64,000 nucleotides of DNA from Cloeon dipterum. Lineage: Eukaryota; Arthropoda; Insecta; Ephemeroptera; Baetidae. Both the position numbers and the translations under genes were made by a program. The notes beneath the pieces are model-generated. The model ran no database searches. It was not told where the DNA came from and worked only from the letters and a program-made list of their open reading frames with translations. The stretch spans positions 1,798,001 through 1,862,000 of the forward strand of contig NC_088786.1 in the NCBI RefSeq assembly GCF_949628265.1, in the 5' to 3' direction. The first letter of the stretch is position 1. Every line of letters starts with the position of its first letter. Of the stretch, positions 23,001-38,259 are shown piece after piece.

Positions 23001-25560
23001 TTGCAGTCAAAGCTCAGATGAGCTTCTGCGATGTGCTGACCAAAAGTCTTGGTCGAGTGCAGGTCATCAAAACTTGGTGTGAAGTCTGCAACAATTTCAT
23101 GCCCACTAAACATTCACGAAAAATTTCCAAGCTGCCACCAATCCTGGCCCTGAATTGTGGCATCGACAGTCCGAACGTAAGCTGATATTCAGTGCAGCTG
23201 CTCGATTTAATCGGTTGTCGGTCCAGGACAAGGAATTCTGGCAAATTCAAATGGACTATCTGGTTCAAAAGGCTCAGGAAGGTGCACAGAGCTTAAAAGA
23301 CGATTCGCCAGCACCGGTCGCGGGCCCTCCATCGTCAGGAAAACCTTGCAGATACGGAGACAAGTGCATGCGTGCTGGCTGCAGGTTCAAACACGCTGGA
23401 CGAGCTGGTGGTGATTAAAATTTTAAATCTAAACAAGCCTGGTTTTATAAACGAGTCAGTTGGTTAGGCATCAACAGAGCTGTCCCTAATTTTTAAAGAA
23501 AGAAACGAGTGAATTAATTTGTGCGAAGCTACTTGGTGTCTGTTGTAACTTAAATTCACGTTTTCCAATTTTCAGTTACTGGCCTGCGTGTCTGTGGGAA
23601 TGCCCTGAAAATCAGGGTTGCATTTTCGTACCATCCAGTTTTTTAACACTCAATATTTACTTTTTACCATTTTCTTGTGCAAGAAATGCAAGAAATTAAT
23701 GTATTCCATATATCCCCTGTGAAAATTCTAAATCTTAAATTTCCGGTCGGAGTGGTCAAAATTTCCACTACTGTGCTGAGTGGTTCATTTAAATTGCTAT
23801 TTGTTGCCTAAATTTTTAAAAAAATATCTGGCAATTTTTCAAGTAGAGAAAATTATTGAAAACTGAGGTGAAAACATTGCCTGCAACAAATTGGTTACAA
23901 TTGAAGCTTTTTACCACTACTGCATTTTTTTTAAAAAAATGCGGGATTTTTGCAACTCTGCTGAAAATCTATTTCCGTTTTTGCAGAATCTGCGACGCCA
24001 GTGAGTAACAGTCACCTGTACTACAACAACGCCTGGTTGCCACTGCACATTCAGGCTGACGTTGGCGACAATGGTCAACTGTTCATCAGAAAGAAAAGCG
24101 AAAGCGGTGAGGAGGCGGACAACGTGCCCTTCCCCAGCAGCCAGCACATCGAGTACGATTTGCACGCAGTCGTCTGCTACGTAAATGACCCTGCGAATCC
24201 GGACAAGAAGAACCTGGTCTCGTTGATCAACGTTGGGCCCAGATACCACGAGAGGTCGTTGGGCTCCCCAGTGAGTCAGTGGTACATATTCAACGACTTC
24301 AGGTAACCCTGCCACTGCTGCCGAGTTACCTCATCTCAATTTTTCATCTCCACAGCATCACTCCCGTGCAGGCACAAGAGGCCGTTTGGTTTAGCTTGGA
24401 CTGGAAGATACCCTGCGTCCTCTACTGGATCAGCAAAGAACTGAAAAGTCAGCCGGAACCGGTAATCCAGAATCCGATCACCCTCGACGTTTTCCGCGAA
24501 GATAACAACCTGGCACAGAGCGGCCGCAAAATGATCACCTTCACTCCACTCTCTGCAGAAGAGATGCCATCTCAAGGTAAAATTTCTCCTGTTTGCTGAT
24601 TCCTGGCCATTTTATTTTTTTTTGCGAGCTGCTTAAATAGCATTCTTGGTCCTCAGGTGATCTTGTTGCGATGGACGCCGAATTCGTGACCCTGAACCAG
24701 GAAGAATCTGAACTGCGCAGTGATGGAAAGACCAACACGATCAAACCTTCGCACATGTCGGTCGCCCGCATAACCTGCATCAGGGGCCAGGGTCCTCAGG
24801 TGGGAGAGCCCTTCATTGATGACTACATATCCACCTCGGAACAAGTAGTCGACTACCTGACCAAGTTTTCTGGAATCAAGCCTGGCGACCTGGACGCCAA
24901 CTTCAGCTCGAAGCATCTCACCACCCTCAAGTCGACCTACCAGAAGCTTCGCTTTCTGGTTGACATTGGAGTCAAATTCGTCGGACACGGCTTGAAAAAT
25001 GATTTCAGGTTCGTCTCGGCTCAATAATCTTCTCAAGGTGATTCCTGACAAACACACTTTCAGGGTGATCAACCTGGTGGTTCCCTCGGAGCAGGTGATA
25101 GACACTGTACACCTTTTTCACTTGCCTCATCACCGAATGGTTTCACTCAAGTTTCTGGCTTGGCATTTTTTGAGTAAGATTCGCTCTGTACATTATACGT
25201 AAATAGAGGTCTCAGCCGCGAGATTTAAGGTAGCAGCTGACATTATTTAAACGAGAAATTTGAAAATGCTTAATGGGAAGACATTTTTTGTTCTGCGCAT
25301 TTTAATTTTTGACCCTTTTTCCCCAGAGGCTGGCCAAGACCTCTGCATAGTTATAATATCGTTTTACTAATTTATTTTTATTTCCGGCAGACACGAAGAT
25401 TCAGTCGGTGACGCACGACTCAACCGAGGACGCCAAAACCGCTTTGCAGCTTTACCACCACTACAAGAAACTGGAGGCTTCTGGAGGGGTGGCTGCAGCG
25501 CTGAAGGAACTCTACGCTACAGGCAAGCGAATGCAATGGAAAGTGCCAGGCACCGAGTGA
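20029..25560 (+). CDS. PAN2: PAN2, catalytic subunit of the PAN2-PAN3 poly(A) nuclease, 1235 aa
   Basis: Seventeen exons: 20029-20086, 20155-20345, 20400-20569, 20627-20747, 20803-21488, 21546-21642, 21776-22012, 22225-22467, 22519-22717, 22771-22953, 23007-23176, 23227-23410, 23987-24302, 24356-24576, 24657-25008, 25064-25173, 25391-25560. The N-terminal WD40 propeller occupies about residues 1-410 ([34 protein letters not shown]). A PAN3-binding linker follows, then a catalytically dead UCH-like domain ([20 protein letters not shown]). The C-terminal DEDD exonuclease has [27 protein letters not shown] and [17 protein letters not shown], supplying the acidic metal ligands. It shortens poly(A) tails in the cytoplasm. 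Exon 3 ends in a GC donor (GC-AG intron). Exon 12 encodes a CX5CX4CX3H finger within the UCH region, and reading past its donor meets TAA at once. Length is close to the human protein (about 1200). Confidence 0.93.
23613..23960. mobile_element. MITE-like element in PAN2 intron 12
   Basis: Begins CAGGGTTGCA and ends TGCAACTCTG, an imperfect terminal inverted repeat. In inverted orientation it resembles 42657-42908 along its length, including CGGAGTGGTCAAAATTTCC and CTTGTGCAAGAAAT. CAGGG-type ends are typical of hAT-superfamily non-autonomous elements; target duplications were not resolved. It fills most of the only large intron in this part of PAN2 and ends about 25 bases before the next splice acceptor. 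Confidence 0.75.
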
Positions 25561-25779
25561 AATAATATAATTCTGTGATTTGCTCAACACTTGTTTATAC
25601 TTAACAATTTTTTGAAGCTTTTTTGCCTTTATTTTTCAAGCTTTTACTTTTAGTCATGTTATGTCTGTTTCGAGACCTTTTTATCAATGAGAATTGAAGA
25701 GCGTAAAAATAAACATGAAATTATTTTAAATCAGACAGCGTTGGAGTGTTTTATTAATGAAGTTTATTCCAACCAAAGT
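25561..25779. other. Convergent 3' ends of PAN2 and RpS7
   Basis: The 219 bp between the two stop codons carries AATAAA for PAN2 at 25708-25713, and reverse-strand AATAAA for RpS7 at 25763-25768 or 25750-25755. The RpS7 3' UTR must therefore be very short, and the two transcripts end within a few dozen bases of each other. Confidence 0.6.
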
Positions 25780-26725
25780 TTACAGATAGGGTTCGGGGAA
25801 TTCGAAGCTGACTTCTCTGCCGGTCAACTTCTTGTAAACCCCTGAGAACGTTTCCACCTGAAACAAATTCAAATTTTCAGTCAGTAAATCAGTAAAACGC
25901 CTCACTCCACACTGCATTAAATAGCAAACTGATAATAATTAGTATCGGTTGTAAGTACGCACAAGCATTGCTAGGGTTGCAAAACTTGGGGATGTCAACC
26001 TGTTAGTTTAGCACAGCTGTGGAATTGTGTCGAGCTAGCAAAACGACTCTCACAATACTTGGGCGTGCAAAAAAAATTAACTCCAGCTCAAAATTTACCT
26101 TGTGTTCGATATTCGTCTGTTGGGTCTTGTCAAGGTGGACCTTAGTTAACTGAGAGCCATCCAGCCTCACTCGGATCCTCTTGCCAACAATTTCAGCAGG
26201 GAAAACAAGGTCTTCCAGAATGGCGTCGTACACGGCAGTCAAAGTACGGCTGAAATCAAACGTCAGTTTCAATAACAATAATCAAAGCAAAACAATCAAG
26301 TTCAACGCTTTTAATTTGGAAATAATAACAAAAGTAGAAAGTGAATGTCTATCAGTCAGGTTAGAAACAGACCTGCGGGGCCTCTTCTGCTTGTTCTTCG
26401 TTCTGGTCTTTCTTGTGGGCTTTGGCAGAATTTTCCTCTCTGCGACGAACACCACATGATTGCCAGAGAACTTCTTTTCCAACTCCCTAACAAGCCGGGT
26501 TTGGATTTTCTGGAATTGCTTCAGCTGCGGCACCGGCACATAGATGATGATGGATTTCTTGCCACTGAGCTCGATCTCCTTAGCCTTGGTAATGTGCAGC
26601 TCCTTCAGCTGAGCCTTCAGGTCAGAGTTCATTTCCAGTTCAAGCAGGGCTTGCGAGATCTGGCCCTCGAAGGCATCGGGCTCGGAGCCGCCAGTTTTCA
26701 CGATTTTAGCGCCGGAGGTCAACAT
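25780..26725 (-). CDS. RpS7: 40S ribosomal protein S7 (eS7), 193 aa
   Basis: Coding exons 26725-26373, 26249-26099 and 25857-25780, phases matching. The start ATG (26723-26725) directly follows a splice acceptor CAG, so the 5' UTR is mostly in a separate exon, as often seen in ribosomal-protein genes. Diagnostic eS7 segments: [89 protein letters not shown], and the C-terminal [20 protein letters not shown]. The length equals the family norm (194 in human). Component of the small ribosomal subunit. No anomaly in sequence; upstream in-frame codons beyond the splice site belong to intron sequence. Confidence 0.97.
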
Positions 26726-27094
26726 CTGCGAAACATTAATGAACATTGACTCAAAACGATATTGTGCTTGGGTGCCGAACGGCGGCTAGTGGGTTGTCAA
26801 CATGTCCCGCTCTCGATTGTTTACAACAAAATTTTGACTGCAAGACGCCGAAATATCACAAATTTGAATATAAAGGGCAATTAAATATATGGGTGGGTAA
26901 GTGCGATGCAGGTTACATCGAGCTTCAGCCACTTTTCGGAACAAAATGTGAACAAATTTTATAACTGATCACACGTAGCTAACATGCTCCATATCGTGCC
27001 CGAAGTTTTATCCCCAATCATCTCCCGTCCGGCCCAACCATCAGACCCAAATATGGTCCGAATCCACGATGAAAGAACTGCGAGAGACACTTAC

Positions 27095-27195
27095 GAGTAT
27101 ATTAGCTGAATTTAGGGAATAGTATCAGAAATATCTGCGAAATTCCGAGTGCGCGACACAAGAAAAATACACACCTTGCTCCCCGCGTGTAAAAG
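27095..27195 (-). promoter_or_regulatory. Probable RpS7 first (non-coding) exon and start site
   Basis: On the minus strand a GAGCCTTTTAC word gives a C+1-TTTT start like the TCT/TOP initiator of animal ribosomal-protein genes (C+1 at about 27195). A good donor CTC|GTAAGT at 27095/27094 could splice to the acceptor just before the ATG at 26725. The exon is inferred from signals only. Confidence 0.4.
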
Positions 27196-27418
27196 GCTCA
27201 GAACGACATCCCACAATGAAATGTTACCGTACGCCACAAGTGTCAGAATCGGGTACTAAAACATTGTTGGCCTTGCTACGGAAGAAAATAGGTGGCACTA
27301 CTTGCACTGGATAAGTGGGCGTGGTGCTGCCTGGTGCTGCCTATGCCTTGTTTACCATCAATAAACAGCTGAAGCGGTAATAATTTCTTTAATCCAGATT
27401 AAAAATTTCGTTTTCGCA

Positions 27419-28143
27419 ATGTCTGACAGCAGTAGCGATGAAGAAGAAAATTTAAATTTACGTGATGCACTTGCACCTGGGTTTACAATTGAATCAGGTT
27501 AGTTTTGATCATACATATTATAGATGTGTAATGAGAGTAATTGGTAATTGATTTGTTTTTCAGTGAAAAATCATCTGTCCGGAGTAGAAGAAAATCTTCC
27601 TCCCTCAAACCGTGTTCAGAAAAGTGTTTCCGTTCGGACAAAAGCTCAATACCAGGCACCTGTGGTGTCGGAAGACAACCAAAAATACCTTGCTAAGCAG
27701 CTTAGTGCATTTTTAGAAAAGTACATGGAGGGAATTTTATTCAAAGGAGTTTTTTCACTCACCATTTCATTTGCAGGCAAATCAAAGAAGGCGATGTAAT
27801 CAAAAGAGTGGCAAGGAAAGAGGAGAGTAATGATTTTGGCGTGAGACTGCTTTCTTCGAGTCTCGTTTTTCTCTCGCCAGACCAAAATGAATATACAGAA
27901 CTAGCAGTTTCTCCAAGAAGTGAAAAAAGGAAACAATTTAAAGTGAAGAAAAGAAAATTGGCAGGTGAGCCAGAAGAGGCTGACGAAGCCACAAAAGCCA
28001 AGGAGGCTGCTGTGAGTGTAGAGTGGGTGCTGCAAAAGGAGGGTGACTCTGGGCCTCTGTGTCGCAAGCCTGGCGAAGTCATCCCAGGAAGGCACCATGA
28101 AAGCCTCGCATTCACATTGAAACTACAAAGTTTGTCGCAATGA
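27419..28143 (+). CDS. CUSTOS: CUSTOS-like (C12orf43 homologue) protein, 200 aa
   Basis: Three exons: 27419-27497, 27564-27720, 27777-28143; phases 1 and 2 agree. The protein begins MSDSSSDEEENLNLRDALAPGF, matching the acidic serine start of CUSTOS followed by the REAA/RDAL-PGF-type motif. The middle segment SEDNQKYLAKQLSAFLEKQI and the following DFGVRLLSSSLVFL match the conserved domain that defines the family. The C-terminus has the basic run KRKQFKVKKRKL, a likely nuclear localisation signal. In vertebrates CUSTOS is a nuclear envelope/Wnt-modulating protein; its insect role is not known to me. It is head to head with RpS7, with only about 220 bp between inferred start sites. Alternative: another small acidic nuclear protein of similar layout. 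Confidence 0.65.
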
Positions 28144-28839
28144 TATTTTATTTATCCACAATGTTCAATTTTACATATAATACAATTTCAAGTTGTTTGG
28201 CTGCACCACTATCGTGATCAATATCGAAGATTTAAAAACGAAGGTAGAATTAAAAGTCGTGCAAGTGGTAAATATACGCCTAATTATTTCCCTCTGGTTA
28301 ACAACTGAAGTTAAGAGCTTCCATAGTACTGACTGTCTGATCGTGGAAAATTATTACAAAAAAATAGCAAAATGGATTATGGTAAAAAGTGTGCAGTGAG
28401 AAGTGCAATAAATGCATGACTAGGTTCCACCTCTATAAATCAACACCTTTTTGAGTTGTTGCGAGGGCGAGATTGATTGTGATGCCGGTACCGACGGAAT
28501 GAATACATTTTAACTCGAGGGAAACGCGGTCTGGAGATTGAACCAAATAGTGACCAACAACAAAGGCCCTCTATTTTAAAATACATTCAAGAAGCAATCA
28601 ATGGGAATGTTAATCTTCCGAAAGTAGATTTTGCAAAAAGCTCCATTGTTATACAGTGTGTGATTTGGGTTTTCTGCTAGCGTCTCGCAGTCTTAAAAAC
28701 TTCTAAATCAGTGGTTTGCAAGAGAACAATGACTAGCCTATTGGTTGATTTATGGTCGGTCGGTCGACTTTTGCTGCACCGTGCAAAAAATCTGCTCAAG
28801 AGGAACAAAAGGCTAGCTAGCACCCTACGGGCCAGAGGG
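28144..28839. other. Convergent 3' region, CUSTOS / FAK
   Basis: Between the two stop codons; contains AATAAA on the plus strand at about 28408 and reverse-strand AATAAA at about 28147-28152, so the 3' UTRs may overlap. No other feature seen. Confidence 0.45.
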
Positions 28840-34219
<5,380 letters not shown>

Positions 34220-37200
34220 CTGCAACACGAGAGATTCGCGAATCAGACCTTGAGTGCGGCGGGGCCCCGGGCGAGCTCGACCTTCTGCGCGCCAAATAAT
34301 TTGGTCAAATCGGCAATTATCACTAAAGGTTTGATCGATCATGCTTTAGCCATTCGGCCAGAACCCGAAACAAAAGTCGCAATAAAGGGGAATACCACGG
34401 TTCGAATCGCAAATGCAGGTTGAACGTCTCGAGAAGGTGGGAAGCCCTGATGTCGCGAAAACAGATGGGCGCGCGAGTGAAAAGCGAAAGCACGCTCCGT
34501 GCGCCGAATAAAATCGATTGTGCGGCTGCTTGCAAGAGGGTGTCTCCACCCCGCATCCCCTCCGCGCAGCCACCCCTAGTAGACAGAGAGAGCAGCGCAC
34601 CCCTTCGCGTAATATAAAGTGACGCGTGCTCTTTTCAGTCTCGCCCCCAAACACGCACTCCACGTGCTTGACCGCCGCGCTAATTACAGCTGTAATGCGA
34701 TTTAATAAAATATCCGTGCGAAAACAGGAAACGGGGGAATAAGAGTCATCGTCGAGAGAGCTTTAAAAAAACGCAAACGAGTGGAATGAGAGATCTTAAG
34801 ATTTTAAATTTATTATTTTTTTAAAACACTGCTCCGATTTCAATAATTATTAATCGTGACGATTTGAGCTTTATGCTCGCATTTGATTCAAATTGCCCGT
34901 TGACTTGAGGAAAAACACGTTTCTTTCATATTTCAGTAAAGTCGCTTTGTAATTTTGAAATTTCCGCCTTTGCTGGATGTTGTTTTCAGCATTTTCTCGT
35001 GTGAAAATATAGAGCAGCACGCCTTCAGCTGCAAGTACTGAGACACGGTCGAGCACTCAACAATTGCTTTCGCCACTCACACCTGCGTCCCTTCCCACAG
35101 ACGTCCGTCCGTATGGACGGTTTAATTGTTTTAACAATATAAAAGAAAAAGCTGCAATCGGCAGGAGAGAAAGAGAGATGGCGTCGAACAAAGGGGCAAA
35201 AATGCTGCGCGAAGAGAACAGAACAGGGAATTTCCCATTAGATAGCTCTCTCGTGCTTTTATTTTGAGCCGCCACGCAGACGACGTCTTCCAACAAATAA
35301 CCCCGGCGGTGGCAATATAAAATTGAAATTAGAAGGGGTTGCACAAATTCCTGGAAACTCCACGCTCACTGAAGGAATTTCATCAAGACAAGTGCTCTTG
35401 AAATATTGTGGGCAATTTGGATTTGCTGTCTACAAACTCGAGCTTTTAAGAGTTAGTAAAAAAAAACTAATATTTCAAAATTAAACAGTGCTCTGCTTTT
35501 TCTGTTTGGAAAGGTGGCAATGGTGAAATTGATGCAGGCAGCCGCTGGCTAAACAAACGAGGCGTGAAAGGGCTGGTTTGTGAGAAAAAGTCTGGGCTCC
35601 CCGAAAAGAAGTGTTTACGGTTAATGTCCGCCTCGTGGAGTCGCGAGTGGCTATAAATATATTTGAATTAAGCGAGCGCCGCGGAACCGTGTCTGTTTCG
35701 TTCTCGTCTGAGCGCAGCGGCTTGTACTCCGAATTTCTTATGCAAATCAAGCTGGCCCAAAGGGAAAAGCCTCATCTGGGCGGATTTGCCGCAATGCAAT
35801 TAAACCGGCTTACACTGCATTCGGCACGAAGAGATGATTAAAATTGAGTTTATACCCCTAGGTTGATCCCAACGGATCAAGTTGGATTATGCTCATCATC
35901 AAGAGGGAGAAGAACGCTCGGATCTAGCGAGAAAATAAAAAAACGACTTCTATTTTACCATAAATCTTTTTACTTTGGCGAAAAAATGATTTTTTGGCAT
36001 GAGAGGCGTTTAAGCGTAAAAAAGCGTTTTCTCTAATTAATTTCGGCCATTTGGATTTCTGCGCAGACAAACAATGCCAAACAAATAAACAACCGAGTTA
36101 AATATTGTGCTTTTGGCACCACGCAAACAAAAATCGCTTTCATCTAGGGCCAAATAAACAGCGAAACCCAATAAATAAGCCCACCACGAGCCCAGCTGTC
36201 GGTGACGGTGAGTGCGCGGCCGCCAAGTTCAATGCCAAAATCGAAAACAAGTCGTTTAATATGCATGAGTCACTTTTTCGTCGCGCGATATCTGCTCTCC
36301 AGCATCTCGCTTTTCTCTACTTCTGATTATATTGTATTCTTTTTTTATTTTATTTTTGGCTCGCTGCGTTTGTTTACACTTCTCCCTTGTTAGCATTCAG
36401 CGCGAATAAGAGTGGATTTGGGCGGCGCCGAATCGTTGGATTTTATTGTCGCGAAGCCGCGCGCGGCTTCAGTTCCTTTCCAGCCAGTTGCCATATTAGC
36501 GGCGTTTTAAGCCACTCGCGCGATGCGACGTGTTTGAAAACGTATTAAAATAAATTACAACGGGCGTTAATGCCGAATAAATTGATTGCTACATGCACGT
36601 GAAATTAAACACCCCATAAATAGAGCGAGTCTTGGAGCGCAAACGACCAACGGCAGCAGACCACACGAATTTACAACCTGGACAGACGTAATATTCGAGT
36701 GCGAGTCACAATCAGCATTATAAATCGTCCTGCTCTGTGAAGGAGAGATAATTTAACTTAAAAATATTAAATCTCGACTGAACAAAAACGTTTAAAACAT
36801 GCATCAGACCGAATTAGTCGTTTCAGGAGTTGTCGGAAGCTATAAAAAATTGGATTCGCGTCGTAAATCACGAGTCACATTTTTTACAGGGCATAGTGCG
36901 GTTTCCAGCCTCGCATTTTGGCTGCGTGCGGGCGAAAAGAGAAGATGCTCTGTTTGCACCACAAGAATAAAGTACGTAACCTGACTCACTCGGTGTCGGC
37001 CAACGCGGCACGCACGCACTTTTTTGCATTCATTCAGCACTTCTCTCGCTTGAGAGCGAGCAACACTTGCCAAGGCCAAATTTCCTCTTCTCCCTCGACG
37101 CCGAGGGATACTCTTACTCGCAGGCGCCAGGGTTTCACTTCTCAATATTAGATTTTAAAAGAGGATAAGACGTGAAATTTGCCTAGTTGCACTTTAGTGG

Positions 37201-37230
37201 TGCCGTGAGATAAATCTCTAGACACTTGTC

Positions 37231-37258
37231 TGTTTGTTTGTTTGTTTGTTTGTTTGTC
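37231..37258. repeat. (TTTG)n microsatellite
   Basis: Seven tandem TGTT units within the FAK intron. Confidence 0.95.
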
Positions 37259-38174
37259 AGTGTGAGAAAAGAGATACACACACGTGGGTGGGCCAGTCGT
37301 GTGTTTTTCCTTAAAAATGGTACCCGCACGTCAAACGTCGAGAGATTTGTAAAATATCCCGAAGCGCCGTGCTATTTTTTTACATCAGGAAATTCAATGT
37401 GACGCTATATAGAAACACGAAGTCTCGGCTTCAATCTCAAACGAACTCTGGCTGCGTGCGATTTCAATTTGGAATTGTTTCCAAAGCTGAATATGCAAAT
37501 TAATGGCCCATTGTGTTGTGCGCTCAAAATAATCTTCGCATCTGCCTCACTATTTTAATATTCCTGGCGAACGGCTGCACGGATTCAGTGCCCAGTGAAT
37601 TTATTGGCCGTGCGTCTCTCGGCGAGTTGCGAAATCGATTCATGCCTGCAGACTCGTCTGCACGCAAAACAACCCACTTGACTTTTGATTCATTGAATCA
37701 GCCCGTATGAATGAACACATAAAGAGACGAAATTTATGCACTCGTTCCAAGAGGCTTGACGGAATTTCTCGAGGGGTTGAGTTTGTGCGAGTGCGGGGTA
37801 ATTTTTTTGAGTCCCTTGCCGATAGGCCAGTCCGGCCCTGGTTTGTGCCACGAGAAAATGGACATCAATAGCCGTTTCCTATTTTTCCGAATCCCTGTCA
37901 CACCCTGCCGGATATCGACTTTATTTTCTGGGCTCGGAGTTAATCTCAGAGGGCGATGCGAACACAATTTCAAATCAGTTTTATAGCTACGACTTTACAA
38001 TCCATTGTAAGCATTCATCATATTCCATTGTAGATCGGATTTTATTACAAGTGCAAGTCGGTAGCGCGTTCGGGTCTTTTCGAACAAGACAACAATAAAC
38101 AAACCGGCCGCGTTTATCGGCGGCTGTAATCGCAAACCGAGGCGCTCGTGGGCCGAGAGCATTGTGGCACAAAA

Positions 38175-38259
38175 ATGGATGACATCAGTTCAATATCCGA
38201 ATCGCAGTGCTCGCCGCGCCGGCCGCCGTGGGTGGACACGCTCTTCGGCCGCCGCAGAG
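38175..38259 (+). CDS. Candidate first coding exon on the plus strand (uncertain)
   Basis: A GC3-rich open stretch starting with ATG in good context (CAAAAATGG) reads MDDISSISESQCSPRRPPW and then VDTLFGRRR, followed by a weak donor G|GTGTCT. Its base composition stands out from the surrounding AT-rich intron. The opposite strand is also open (RRPKSVSTHGGRRGEHCDSD), so strand is not certain. No partner exon was found. It could be a nested gene's first exon, or a CpG-rich regulatory block. Confidence 0.2.

Noticed and set aside
34385-34400. GGTTCGAATCG resembling a tRNA B box
   Set aside because: No A box or foldable acceptor and anticodon stems around it; another look-alike near 45513 fails the same way.
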